A stretch of 64,000 nt of DNA. Source: Leptodontidium sp. MPI-SDFR-AT-0119. Taxonomy: Eukaryota; Ascomycota; Leotiomycetes; Helotiales; Leptodontidiaceae. Below the pieces are notes generated by a model. That model was given only the letters and a program-made list of their open reading frames with translations, searched no databases and had not been told where the DNA came from. Location: positions 248,001 through 312,000 of the forward strand of contig JAHLEZ010000040.1 in NCBI GenBank assembly GCA_020726505.1, given 5' to 3'. A program made the translations under genes and the position numbers. Positions 44,480-57,163 of the stretch are shown in pieces. Numbering within the stretch: the first letter of the stretch is position 1; every line of letters starts with the position of its first letter.

Positions 44480-47400
44480 CCGCGCAATTGTAGCCATAAC
44501 TATGTCGTCCTCTAAGTCGTTATAGTCGTCGATACCGGCGTTATAAGCCTCTAGCCATTTTGGGAGAGCTCTTGGCGGCCCTTTGGCGTTAGGATGTTCT
44601 AAGTGGAACCGTTTGACTATATACAGAGCTGTCATAACATCTGAGTATAAGTACTACTCTAAGTCTTCGTCGGCGCCTAGCCACTTAATACAGTAAAATA
44701 GCTTATTTCGTATAACCTTAGAGCCAAGGATGCCTTTAATTTCCTACTCATCCTACTCAAGTAATAGCTAGATAAGTGCCGGCGTAGCTCTGGCTTGTCC
44801 AGGCAGGGGATTGTCGATGTACTTACGGAGCGAGTGCGAGTAGAAGACGGGATAGATTTACTAGTCCTCTAAGAGCTCAACTCTCTAACTCTCTCCTTCT
44901 TTAGCGAGTACCTTAATTAAGCCATACTACTTGTCGGAGAGCTTTCTTAAAGGTCGGTCGATATTCTAGTTCCGAGTATCGACTAGTACTAAGTCGCTAA
45001 CGTCCTAATCGACAACGCGTCGCCTATAGTTCGCTAATCGTTTTATTTTCTCTTATTAATCCTTTAGGGACGACTGTGCGACTTCTATAACCTCCTTTAT
45101 TCGCAATACTACTTATAGAGCCTCCTCGCGATTGAGTTTCTCTATTACTATAACTAGAGGCTCTAGGTTAACTAAGTCTTAGGAAGTCCTTGGCTTAACG
45201 CCGTTAAGTAACTAAAAAGGGGACAGGCGGCCTAAGGACTCGTGTAGTAACGTTAATTAAGTAATGTCTATAATTAGTAAGAGGTCGCTTTAATTGTCTT
45301 AGTAGTAGTAGTAGAAGGGACGAAGCCGTTACTTAATATATTAGTTCGTTACTTCCGTTTAGCTGTCGACGTTTAGGTTATACGCCGTCGTTAACTTTAC
45401 TTTAGTTCCGAGGATACGACAGTACTCCTTTTAAAAGGAGGAGACGAACTAAGGTCCGCGGTCCGAGATAATAGAGTTTAATATGCCGAAGTGTCGAGTC
45501 TAATAGACAAAGAAGAGAATAGCTATGCCTTTAGCCGTAATTGTGTCGTTATAAGGTATCGAGACTAGTTTCTTAGACAAGCGGTTAATAATAACTATAG
45601 CAAAGTTGTAGCCGTGCTTATTTAGTAGTAACTTCGTAAAGTCTATTATAAGGTGTTAGTACGGCCGAGCAGGGATTAATAGGGGGTATAAGAAACTAAG
45701 AGTCTTATCTCTTCTAGCCTTTTGCCGGGAGTAATTACAATTCGCTACGTATCGAGCTACGTCTATAGAGAGGCTATTCTAATAGTATTTACGGCTTAGT
45801 AGCGCCTTCATCTTCCCGATCCCCGCGTGTGTTACTAATAGCTAGGAGTACACATAATAAATAAGTGTCGTGCGAAGCTCTAGCGGCTCTAAGGGCACTT
45901 CTAGGCGTCCTTAGAAAAGTAACTTGTCGTTTGTCAGCTTGTAATCTAATGACTATTCCCTGGCTTTTTGTCGGAGAAGCTCCAGCGAAGGCAAAGACTT
46001 ATTAGCTACGAGTACTTGATTAATAATATCGTATTCTGTGACGTTATAAGCTACTATAAAGTTAAGGTCTAACTCTTCCGGCATAAGGGTCTCCGGGTCG
46101 ACTAACACTCCTGTATTAGGCTCAGGTTCCGGCTCTAGCTCTGGCTCTAGCCCGTCACGTGTCTTAATATCGTGGTCCGGGATTATAGCCTCTATAGGTA
46201 CTAGGGGTATCGTCTCTACGACATCGATATAAGCGTCTATAGAATCGACGGCGGAGAGCTAAAAGTCGCTGGCGACTCGCGAGTTAATTTTGTTAGTCGG
46301 AATTAACTATTAGCTGCGGATAGCCCGCTTGCGTGCCTCCGTAGCCGTGAGGTCTTAATCCCGTCGGGACAAGGTGTCAGCCAAAGTATTAGTCGTCCCG
46401 GTATAATATATAATCGTGAAATAAAAATCCGCAAAGAACTCAGCCTATCGAGCCTACCTAGCCGTAAGGTCCTTAGTAATTATAAAGTACTCTAAGGCTC
46501 GGTAGTCTGTGTAAACAAAGACATTTTTCTAAGCACCTAAGAGCTCCGGGCGATATTACTTAAATAACCGGAAAATCGCCAGTATCTCTTTATTATAGAT
46601 TAAGTAGTTAAGCTCGGGGTCTATTATAGTCTTAGAAAAGTATCCCACAAGATAAAAAGTGTCGTCCTCTTAAAGTTAAGATAAAACCCTAGCGACGACT
46701 CTATCTGAGGAATCAGTCTCTAGCCGCGTTTACTTAATAAGGTCGTAGTAACGAAGAACTGGCGTAAATTAGAGGGCTTCCTAAAGAGTCTCTTATATGT
46801 TTTTACAGGCGTTATTAAAGACGAAGGGAACGTCCTTTCTAGTAAATATCGTGAGAGGACGTATAATACGACTATAGTCTTTAATAAACCGGCAGTAGAA
46901 GTTACAGAAGCTAAAATAACTTTATATACCCCGTACATTATCGGCGTATCGCTAGTCCTTGATTACACTAATCTTCTCTAGGTCTACTTCCACGCTATCG
47001 ACTCTAATAACAAATCCCAAGAACTTAATCTTTTACACGCTAAACTCAGACTTCTTAATATCAGCCTGAAGTCTGTGTGCCTGTAATATTATTATAACCT
47101 TCTTAACGTGGACCTTATATTCCTCTAGAGTGGACGAATATATAAGGATATCGTTTATATAAGCCGCGTAAAAGTCGTCGAGGTGTTCTATAAGGATATT
47201 ATTAACGAATCGCTAGAAAGTCGCTAGACTATTAGTAAGGTGTCGTACAGGCACGGGCTGATGCTCGGTTAGCTGCGCGCTACGCTGGATATGGTTTCTG
47301 CCACGTTATACCGCTTTCAGGAGAACAACGTGTTCCCCTGATTTCCTCATGTATTCTAGAGAACAATCAACCACTTCAATTCTCCCTACGTTGATCACAA

Positions 47401-50400
47401 GGCTCTACTCCACTTCTGCACCACATAAGGCTAAAGGGAAGGACCTTATACTTATACGTGCTATATCAAGTACGGAAGGTCGTATAGTCTTTACTCTTAG
47501 GGGACATATAAATATAATAAAAAGCTTACTAAATATCAAGCTTTATAAAGACCTTTACTTTATAAATACGAGCTATTATCTCATTAATTAAGGGGATTAA
47601 GTACAGGTCCTTCTTTGACAGGGCATTCAGCTTCTAGTAGTCGACGCATAGCCAGAGACTGCCATCGGCTTTCTTGGCGAAGAGAATAGGGGCCGCGTAG
47701 GGTGTACTAGAGGGCTTAATGAAGCCTTTATGTAAGTTATTAATAATATACCGCTTAATCTCTGACAGCTATTCTTTAGTTATACGCCGGAGAGGTTCAA
47801 AGGACAAGTCATTCTCTTTAATAAGCTTGATTTAGTGGTTTACACCTTAGCGATACATTAGTAACTTGTCAGAGGCTCGCTAGGAGAAGAGAGGAGTATA
47901 CTCTTAGTACTCTACTAAGAGCTTCTTACTTACTAACTTATTATCTTGCGCGTACTTTGCCTCTAAGGCCTCCTCTAAGGTTAAGTCTCTATTTATTAAT
48001 GCGAGTTCGACGCTTAACTAGTCCTAGGCCTCTCGCCGGCGACAAGTCAGTTCCTAGTTAATCTTAAGTACTAATGTCACAAAGGTTTATACTTTATTCT
48101 TTTTAGCCCTCTTAAGTCGGAGGTACGTCGTAAACATTACTACTACTAATATAAGGAAGATTTTTGTAGTAAGCACCTTTGTTTAGTAATTCGCTAGAGA
48201 GGCTTTATAAGTTCTCTTGTCCTTAAGTAGTAATCCCGGATCACGGGATATCGAAGGGTTTAATTACTCTTCTATAACCCGCAGGCGCTCTTTGACTTCT
48301 CTAGTAAAGCTCGAGGGTCGAGTTAGCGAGACGCTAGCGGTAAGTCGGACAGGGGCCTTTGTCTTAGGGGAATCGTCGAGCGCCGCAAGCTTAACTTGTC
48401 TCTAGCGGTAGTTATCTATGTCTATAAGGGCATCTCTTCGTTCCGCGTCAAGTTAGTAAGACTTAATAATTAGCTTGTTAGAACAGTTAATATCAACGAA
48501 GACTCGCTAGTTAAAGTACGGCTAGACAAGTATATTTAATGGCTATTTTAGTCAATTATAGTTCTTTGTATATAACTACTTTAAGTCGTAATACTCGAGG
48601 AACTTCCGACTAATTAGGACGTTAGTGTTTCTTAAGTCAGTCACTAGAAAGGGGAAGTTAATTCGCTGGTAGTTAATTGTTAAAGTAAGTAAGACAGCCG
48701 TATTAATTAGCTTGCCTTTCTTACTATTATAGCTAGTTAAGACGATTAGTTAAGGGAGGGATATAAAGGAAATATTAAATTACTTAACGAGTTAGTATAC
48801 AAAAGAAGTTTTAATAACACTGAAAATATTCGCTCCGCTATTAATATATACAAGTGTTTTAGTAAAGAATCTATTCTTTCTTAGTTTAATACTAATTAAG
48901 AACTATTGTCTTCTAATAAAAGCACGGAAATTAAATATTAAGTCTTTTTACAAGTTGTAGCTTATACTAAGGTATAAGTCTTTGTTACGGCCTAGGAGTT
49001 TTTTAATAGCTCGTTAATCTCTAGATCCTCGCCAACGACTAGCTAGGAAATCGATTTATCGAGAGCCTAGTCTTTACGGCGTTTAGGGCAGTCGCTAGCC
49101 TAATAGTTAGTCTTACTATAGTAGAGACAAGTGTCAGAAGAGACGTCCTTAAGTGTAAGAGGAAGTACAGGGGACTTAAGTCGGCGTAAGACGAGCGAAG
49201 GAGAGGGCGTACGCTGGCGGACATCCGACGACTGTCTTAGAGTCGGTGGTCTCTATACGTGAGTAGTAGGAGTAAGTGAAGTCGAACGCTAGCTGTCCTT
49301 CTTTAAGATGCCGCGCGAGTCGCTAGTATTAGTATTATTAAAGGAGACTCGAGGGGCTTCGCGGACAATAGTAGTAGTACGTCTATTAGCTCGTCTAGTA
49401 GCGATATTCTGTAGCTCGCGATCTAAGACGGCTAAGAACTCGTCAAAAGCCGTATAATCTCTAGCGAATTTATACTTCTTAATTTAGATATTATACTTGA
49501 GTTTATCCGAGACCTTCTCGTATACGTCGTCGAATTAGCAGTTAAGTAAGATTTTTCTAGTAGCCGCGTATGTCGTGAACTTCGTACGGAATTTATTATA
49601 AGTCATACTACTTATTTATAATTAGTTATACTTGAGTTTAGCGGCTTACACTCAGTTATAGTTAAAGAAACGCTAGTCTAAGGCCTTTATGACGTCGGCG
49701 GCTCCGTTGAAGTCTCTAGCGAAGTCGGAGTCCATTTGTTAAAGGATAATAGTCTTAGCCTCTCCCTTTATACACTTAAAGTAGGCATAGACCTGCGATT
49801 CGCTAGTAAGGAAGTTACTTAAGTACTTTTAGATAAAGAGCTTTATGTCTATCTTTTAAGCGTTGTATTTAATTTCGCCCTTATAGTCACTAAAGGGGGT
49901 ACGGGGGTACTTGACCTTATTAGGCTCAACGGCAGGGATAGCAGGGTTTAGCTTAGGGAGGTAATAGTCGGCGGTAGGCTAGAAGTCCGCCGTAAGAGCA
50001 CGTACGGATCAGTCAGAAGGGGAGGGAGTACTAGTCCCTTAGCGAGGGTTATTGATAGCATATTAAGTGAGGGCTTATATAACAGCAGCGGCGACAGTAA
50101 AGCTAACAGAGTCCTTGATTAGCTGATCTATCTTAGCTTATTAAGCGGGGGTAAAGCCTTTTATATCAGTAGGCTCTAGCGATACGTCAAAGAAGCGCTG
50201 GGGTTTGTCCACTAAGTCTGAGTCGAATCCGTTAAAGCTCTCCGGCTCCTCCGAGAGAGTCTCGACCGAAGGGATAGGGGTGTCGGTAAAGCCTAGCCGT
50301 ACAAGGGCGCTCCTTTCTCTGGAGCTTCGCCGACGAGGGGGAGAAGTCGGTAGTAATAGTAAGGTAAGGTAGAGAGGTGTTTGAGGTTGTTGATTAGTAT

Positions 50401-50600
50401 ATTAATTAGACATGTGTTCGAAACGGGGCGCGCGTCAAGTTGCGGCAAAGTAAGTTAATCGCGAGAGAATATCTAGCTTTCTCTAGGACAGTTTATTACT
50501 AGGGCAGAGAGGTACTTATCTGTCGAATAGGCCAAGGTGTTAAGGCTCGTTATTGGCTTGTTACAAGGGCAAGTCGATAAGGCGCAAGACTAGGTGAGAT
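44480..50600 (-). pseudogene. gag-pol relic of the chromovirus
   Basis: Reading the minus strand from right to left, four parts can be recognised. A CCHC zinc-knuckle relic lies at about 49086-49132, with CLYY and ASDCPKRRK, in which the second Cys and the His have changed. Reverse transcriptase lies at about 47720-47000: KPSSTPYAAPILFAKKADGS, TTFRT, and YINDILIYS where YIDDILIYS is expected. Integrase lies at about 45790-45350, with IISDRGPQFVSSF. A chromodomain-like tail lies at about 44770-44560: KWLGADEDLE and FHLEHPNAKGPPRALP. Many stops interrupt every part. Most fit CG-to-TA transitions, consistent with RIP. The RT is further split by the solo LTR at 47241. Confidence 0.85.
47241..47425 (+). 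mobile_element. 185-bp solo LTR (probably Ty1/copia type) nested in the RT
   Basis: The segment starts TGTCGTACAGG and ends CTGCACCACA, with TG...CA ends, and TAAGG is duplicated on both sides (47236-47240 and 47426-47430). It interrupts the RT between LPFSL and TNS; the flanking RT segments are in the same frame if the segment and one duplication are ignored. Unlike the surrounding sequence it is not TA-biased. Assignment to copia is from general LTR appearance only. Confidence 0.82.
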
Positions 50601-50638
50601 ATAACGCTTCATAGCGAAGGGGTACTAGTCTTTTCTTA

Positions 50639-50938
50639 TGTTACGGCTAGTAAGAGGTTAATACGGCGAGTTAACTCTAGCTGTGTATTTGGGCCTCTAG
50701 TTACGCTCAGAATCGAGAAGAAAAGACAAGGAGGAAAGGAGAGCTCTCCGTAAGGGAGAGCTCGAGTATAAATACACGAAGGACCCTCCTAATAGGGCCT
50801 AGCGTAGTCGGGGGCTATTCATCCACATGTCGCAGGCTCGCCACCAAGTCTTCCCTATTAAGCTTAGCGCCGTCGCATAGCCAGCGATGCTACGAGCCCG
50901 TGTCGGTTAGAATGCGAGGCGCATCGTAGGTCGTAACA
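50639..50938 (-). repeat. 5' LTR of the chromovirus
   Basis: 300 bp, starting (minus strand) TGTTACGACC and ending GCCGTAACA. It contains a TATA-like TATTTATA centred near 50765-50775. The GATTT duplication follows immediately at 50939-50943. Confidence 0.92.
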
Positions 50939-51799
50939 GATTTTAGGCTTTAACTTAAAAATTACTTTATGATATTTTTCTTAAAAGGTATTTTACCTTT
51001 TCTAAATCGTGGAGGGAAAGTAACTTCTCTCTTAAGACTCGACTAAGACTAATTTTTTTTTTTTCCTTTTAACGTGTTGTATTAGTTAAAAACTATATAG
51101 CACGGCTAGGCTACTAGCGTGTCGGATTAGTATATGTAACATTCAGTTCGAATAGGACTGCGACTGTATATTTGGGAACATTCTCCCTGGGAATAAACTC
51201 CCTAATAAACTAAACATATACCCCTATATCCTCTATTATAACCTTAGCCCTAGCCCCCCCCCCCTTTTCCAACTCGAATATTCATACCCGCCTTATACCC
51301 CTTTATATCCTCTCCTCCCCTTATAACTTATGCTATCGTTACACTTTTCCTCCGGTCGTAAGTATATATTTGTGTAATCCCAGTACACTTCAAGGGAGGG
51401 CAAAGAGTATAGAGACTTAGGGGGGTCGAAAGTAGAGGAACATTCGAAGTTAGTAGGTAGGCAGGTAGGAGTCGTAGAAACGCCGTTAGAGAGAAGGTAA
51501 TATGCCAGAGGACTATTCAAGTAAATGAATAGGGTTGTAGTTGTTAATCGAGTTGGTTAAAGGCCTCTGTTTCGTGTAATTTATCGTCGTCGTTATTCCT
51601 CTAGGTAAGGAAAAAAAATCTACAACGTGTCCCCTCCGGAACGCCGGAATAGCAAAAAAAACCCAGGAACACACCTAACATTACGACTCTAAATCGAATT
51701 CGACTCAATCTTAGCTCTGCAGATACTTAAAAGAGTACTGGAGGTTCGTAGGATGCACCGCGTACAGGTGTTGAGTCTTCGCATCCCGACTAAGACTAT
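50939..51799. repeat. AT-rich degenerate repeat DNA (continuation)
   Basis: Continues the RIP-like block interrupted by the chromovirus. It contains T-rich and C-rich runs (near 51050-51064 and 51256-51268). No coding or structural unit was identified. Confidence 0.5.
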
Positions 51800-52101
51800 T
51801 GTTACGACCTACGATGCGCCTCGTATTCTAACCGACACAGGCTCGTAGCATCGCTGGCTATGCGACAGCGCTAAGCCTAATAGGGAAGACTAAGTGGCGA
51901 GCCTGCGACATATTGACGTGAATAGCACTCGATTATGCTAGGCCTTATTAGGAGGGTCCTTTATATATATATACTCGAGACCTCCCTTATAGAGAGCTCT
52001 CCTTTCCTCCTTGTCTTTTCTTCTCGATTCTGAGCGTAGTATTAGGCCTAAATATAAAGCTAAAGTTAACTCGCCGTATTAACCTTTTATTAGCCGTAAC
52101 A
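51800..52101 (+). mobile_element. Third chromovirus LTR copy, inverted, apparently solo
   Basis: About 302 bp, reverse complement in layout to the two flanking LTRs, starting TGTTACGACC and ending GCCGTAACA. It has more AT changes than the paired LTRs, including an expanded TATATA run in the middle. No matching 5-bp target duplication is visible, and no adjacent internal sequence of the element was found, so it is a solo or truncated remnant older than the full element. Confidence 0.85.
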
Positions 52102-52646
52102 TTGCCGTTTTTAATCGCCTTAAGAGCTAGAACTATGTCGTCTTCGGTGTATTTTGGTATAATAATCGTCTCAATTAATATTTCAAAAATCAAGAAAATT
52201 AATAAGAGAATAAGATAATTATTAATTATTAAAAGTAAGTAGGTAAAAAAGCGGTGTGCTAAGCGAGGTGCGCGGAATAGGGGGGGTGCGCGGAATGGTG
52301 GGGTGGGGACTTAGTTTAAACTAACTTATAATCTCTAATATTAATTATATATATATTAATATTCCAGATTTAAAATTTTATTTAATTCAATTAAGGATTT
52401 GTTGAGTTATAAAAGTGCAAAAACAGCTGTTTTTGCCCTAAAGGGTGGCCCAAATGGTGGGGTGGGGACTTAGCTGTTGCTGCCTGATGTGAATAACACG
52501 AGATCAACATAGACAGATTTCGGAAATTACGTCAATGTATAATGGGAATATAAGCTCTGTCAAACCACCGCACCTCTCGTTACTTCCCCGTCGTGCCTCC
52601 ATCAACCTGCTCCAAATAATATTCAGCCGACCTCCCTCATCTCAAA
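52102..52646. repeat. Repeat edge with duplicated 21-mer, then promoter of HET gene
   Basis: A 21-bp unit (52294-52314) recurs exactly at 52453-52473, 159 bp later in the same orientation, and a GTGCGCGGAAT unit is tandem just before the first copy. These look like terminal pieces of an unidentified repeat. The last ~150 bp return to normal composition and should carry the HET-gene promoter. Confidence 0.6.
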
Positions 52647-55025
52647 ATGCAGCAAGCCAGTGACAAAGACAGTCTCTGCGAAACTTGCACAAAAGTCGAC
52701 CTGTTTTCCCTCTTCACTGGCCCCCGCTACTTCCCCTCATCACCCCACCACCCCTCCGTCGACCTGACTACCCTCTCCGCCCTCATCACTAACACAAATT
52801 GTCCACTCTGCCGTCTCATCCACCACATTCTGTACACCGATCCATCGTCCTCTATCCCAGTTCATCCCTGGCCGCGACGAACAGACTTTGTCGACCCCGC
52901 AAAGGTGCAGGTCAGCGTTCAGCCTTTCCGTGCAGATTACCACGAGGAAATGCGATATGCAGACGAGAAAACCAGGGATAAGGTAGCGACTTTACTAGAA
53001 GTCAGGCTGAGTCCGCTCAAAGGCGCGGTATTGACGGATGTGGAGAGAGATCTGGTTAGGCATCATCGGAGGGGCTATGGGATCCAGCTTCTCTCACTGG
53101 ACTCTGTAGATCCAGCGAGACCATTACAGAATGGATATCAGTATACGGATACTGAAACGAGTCTCAAACTGCTGCGTGGGTGGATGGATACTTGTGTGGA
53201 GAAGCACGCCTCGGACACCGGAGCGAGTGTTTGTAGGCCTCCCAGCCTGTCTACGTCGCCTTCTGAACAGCACAAAATCAGATTCATCGACGTCAACAAG
53301 CGCAGCATTATTAGAAAGCGGCCAGAAGGCATCGAATATGCGGCGCTTTCCTACGTGTGGTCCCAGGCTCGCAGCGAGATACCCAGTCTTGACGTGCCTC
53401 AAGGTTCCTCGGATTCCCTACCTGCCAAAGTTCCTAAGGTGATAAAGGATGCCATTTCGGTGTGCCAGAAGCTCTCGATCCCATACTTATGGGTAGACCG
53501 CCATTGCATCGACCAAAGCGACGTTATTGGTAAAGCGAGAGAGATTGAGTCCATGGCGTTTAGATATCTGAATGCTAAGATCACGCTGGTTGCTGGAGGC
53601 GTCAATTGGCAAAACAGTGAGAACGATCTAAGTGAGGAAGGACTAGAGCCAGAAATCGGCCTGTTGCCGAATGCGCAAGATGGCAGGAATTTGCAACGGA
53701 TCGAAACAATCCAAGGTCGTAAATACATCACCGCCCTCCCCTCCATCTTCCATCAAATCATCTGCTCGCCCTGGCACACCCGAGCATGGACAATGCAGGA
53801 AGGTCAGCTCGCAAAACGAGTCGCCTTTTTCGGAAATTATGACGTCTCCTTCCTGTGTGGTTCAGGACACTGGCGCGAGAGTCTACACTCTGGGCCTTTT
53901 GGCCACGAAGCCGTACTAGGGAATGAGTTAGATGTGAGTTGCAACGGGCATTACATGCTCGGTTGGGCAAAGTGGACCAAGGATAAGGTGTGGAAATTCG
54001 ACGATTATACAGATTTGATGATGTCGTACACCACCAGGGTGTCGACGTTCGAAAGTGATAGATTGAATGCCGTGACTGGATGTCTGAATTTCATCGGGAA
54101 TGCAAAAGGGGTAGGTTTCTATTGGGGGATGCCGTTGACAGACTTTCACTACGCGTTAATCTGGTAAGTGTTTACATCCCTTTGACTAAAGCCCAAGTTT
54201 TCTTATAATAGTGACGATAATTGACATGCTGTATGCAGGACCGGCGAATACGACCGTCCACGAGAAGCATTCCCTAGCTGGTCCTGGGCAGGCTGGCATT
54301 GTCTGCAAACAATGCACAGCGTGACTCCCGCCCGAAGCTCAGACTGCACGCTCACTGCGAACTCAAATGGCCATCTCACAACAATCCCACCAAGAGACAA
54401 GCACACGGAGCTGGAGGGACTCCTCGTCTCCCTGACCGAACGCGCTCACGTCAAAAACCAGTGCCTCCAGCGCTTCGCCAAAATCTCTATCCCTGATTAC
54501 AAGAACAGCAGCATGATGGAAATCACTTCCGAAGTCGCACATTTCACCTTCGACATCGTGGCCGGTACGCCGAGGGCAGAAAACGCAAGCTTGTTCTCAC
54601 GTGGGCCGCCTGAGGTGCCCGATTCTTTTGACTCCACAGCAAGTCCCCCGGAGAACATTATATGGGAAACAGGCGCAGAATACCAAACGCCCATCGCACG
54701 CATCCGTTTCACGGACACCGCCGGCAACCGTTCTCAATACCACTACCCGCGCTGGTACGACCACCCGCCAGCTCTCATGCTCTGTTTTCCGCAGACCTTG
54801 AGAGGAGAGAACTTAGCGTGGCTTTTGAAAGATGGGATTAGTCTAGTCATGATCTTGGAACTTGAGATTTTGGAGGCAGAGGAGGGCTTGAAGCCTTTCC
54901 ACTTGGTGCTGTGTTTGGGAATTGATAGCAGAGAGGAGGTCGGGAAGAGATTTGGCATGTTTTGCTTGCCAAAGGAGGTTTGGGAGAAGGCTTGTCCAAA
55001 GGTAGAGATTGTGAGAATGGGTTGA
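52647..55025 (+). CDS. HET-domain protein, intact
   Basis: Two exons (52647-54163 and 54239-55025) with a consensus GTAAGT...GCAG intron encode 767 residues. The N-terminus has a Cys-containing module often seen before this HET class (SLCETCTKVDLFSLF and NCPLCRLIHH). The HET core reads EYAALSYVWS, AISVCQKLSIPYLWVDRHCIDQ, ALPSIFHQIICSPWHTRAWTMQEG, followed by the downstream FPSWSWAGW. It should be cytosolic and act in non-self-triggered cell death, although most fungal HET genes are uncharacterised. The usual Gly of the SYVWG motif is Ser here. It is free of lesions, unlike the two other HET sequences in the window, and borders RIP-damaged repeats directly upstream. Confidence 0.9.
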
Positions 55026-56182
55026 AGAGAATGGCTCTATGTGGCGACTAGTCTTTGGAATAAGATGTCAAGCCGTGATTATCTGCAGAAACCGTGACTT
55101 TGCAGCCGCAATCTTAAGCACCGGAGACACCAGTGAAAAAAATTGGATACATCGCAGGAGGTTGGAAAGTGTTGGAAAGTCTTGGAGCGGTTAATTTGAA
55201 GCGGTATATATTATGTTAGATGAGAACGTGTCAGAGCTGTTATTGCTCGTCGAACTGGTTAATGTTGGTGTTGTCTCGTTAAGCTCCAATGGTGTATCGT
55301 GGAATGGGAAATCTATTACTGCAGAGTATGATGTTGACATACTATTAGTACACACGGTTGCTTGGTGTATAGTCCACATATCGGGACTGGAAAAGCTGCT
55401 CGCTGTGCTTATACTGGGCCATGGTAGCCTCCAAATCCGCTTGGAGACGGAATTCCAAGGTAGTCATTGGTAAATGGGTCAAGCGTCAGGGGATTCATGG
55501 CTGTTGCGGACATTGGATCGGGTGGCATAGTCATGAGGTACTCTTAGAAATACGTAAATACAGGGTTACCGTATGGAAAGAGCGAGATCGAAGAAGAATG
55601 GGTGTCGCTCATGTCTATGAACGACGCAATGCCTCCAATTATTTTTTGTAAGTTGTATTTGGTGGCTACCCTTAAACATCCTAGATTGCCTCCGACTGGC
55701 AAAATTACGTTCCCGTCGTTGCCTTCCGTTTTATTTGCAGAGGGTCGTTTTTTATATCGTATTAGACTTCCTATACCAGAGCTGTACCACTAAGCCTGCA
55801 CTGTTTCTAAAACTCATTAAAGGGTCTTAGTCGACTTCTTTGACCTTATTACTATACGGGAGGTCGTCAACAGCCAATCATAGCCGTCTAAATTAATAAA
55901 GTCATCTAAAGTAGAAGTAGCATCAACCGGGTCACCTCTAGCATCGTGTAGTGAAACCAGAGAGTTTGTTTCTGTTGAAAAGAGCGGGTGTACCTAGTAT
56001 ATTTAACGCCTAGAAAAAGTCTATAGAGTCTTTATTAAACCAGCACAATACTTTTATTTATGCAAGCGATGTTGTTCAAATGCCTAAAGGTGTTTTCTGA
56101 CCGCTTCATATAGATCATTTTCTATCATTCCATGAGACTATTTCCCGTATTTATGTTGTGAAAAGTGATGTTCAAGTATAAT
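55026..56182. other. Intergenic, nothing recognised
   Basis: 3' region of the HET gene followed by AT-richer sequence without a convincing gene. It may include decayed parts of the HET relic that follows. Confidence 0.42.
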
Positions 56183-56640
56183 CTAACATATTTCTTGAAA
56201 GGTTCGTGAATATTCCGGCCGAATAGCTGCTCGACAATACTCCCCACAAAGGTTGAGAAGACCAAAAACCTTGTCTCTTGCATCTCCATATTTGGCATAT
56301 GACGTTCTCACTAGAAGCTGTATTATCGTCAAAGGGATCTGGCCCCTCTTGTTGTGTTCCTTGTTTAACTCAAAGAGTCTCATGGCTGGAGAGGCCGACA
56401 TCTTTGCGGCAGTAGTATTATCTGCCCACCGACAAAATTCTAGCTATACGAGCCTAGTTGAAAAGAGCTTTCGAAATGTACTAAGGTCAAATTCGAAGGA
56501 GCCGCATTGAATTATCCCTCGATGACTTAGTATGACTTGAATAACCCAAAGTCGAATCCAATAGCTTCTGTAGCAAAGCGATAGTAATGCGTCTATCTTG
56601 TGCTCCAATAGGCTGCCCCGCCTCATGTCCTTCTCGTATT
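56183..56640 (-). pseudogene. HET-family relic
   Basis: Two minus-strand frames carry fragments in the order of a HET protein: YWIRLWVIQVILSHRGIIQCG (56626-56444, cf. the WxRxWIIQE...CG region) and then KYGDARDKVFGLLNLCG...IRPEYSRTFQEIC (56401-56183, cf. the RDKVFALLGL...DYS region). The N-terminal HET motif SHTWG was not found, and a frame change separates the fragments. This is a partial, dead copy. Confidence 0.68.
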
Positions 56641-57163
56641 TGACTATTTGACGTCTGGAGAGCTTTGCGTTTTTGTCGATGCTTATGTCGCTTAGAAAGT
56701 CCTGGGCAAGCTTTACATTCTTTTCGGGTTTTGTTATGTCTTGGATTTCCGGTCCAAATTGTCACACTGGTTGTCCAGGAGAGGTTCGATTGACCTGAAG
56801 TCTTCCTTTGACAGGCCTATCGCAAGTCGGGACGTTTCTTCTTCCTTCATCCTGGCCTTGGATGACTCTTCTCAACATCTTTGACAAAAGTTGAGGGCGA
56901 CCCCGTCGCTTTTATAAAAGAAACTTGTAGTTTAAATTTCTCGATGAGTAGCCTGCAACTCAATGGCTGCCTGGGCTGTTTTTGTATTTCGGCTTAGGAC
57001 CTCAAACCCTAACCGTTCTGCAGTAGAGATGGGGTTTCCACTTGATACGGCAACCTTTGATAATATACGCCACGAGCGACGAATGTGGAAGCTTACATCC
57101 TTCATCTCATCAATAATCACTCCTATACCCCGTCCCTTCCCAGCTCTATCCTCTCTTTCCATC
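56641..57163. other. Intergenic, nothing recognised
   Basis: Possibly further decayed upstream parts of the HET relic. No identifiable motif. Confidence 0.35.

Larger units (their letters stand above)
44153..50938 (-). mobile_element. Full-length Ty3/gypsy chromovirus LTR retrotransposon, RIP-damaged
   Basis: Two 300-bp LTRs (44153-44452 and 50639-50938) bound a 6786-bp unit flanked by GATTT on both sides (44148-44152 and 50939-50943). Transcription is on the minus strand: a purine tract (44456-44467, G-rich on that strand) abuts the left LTR, and the coding order from right to left is gag-like, reverse transcriptase, integrase, chromodomain. The right LTR ends with CA while the left ends with TA, a single C-to-T change. 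All frames are riddled with stops. Confidence 0.93.
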
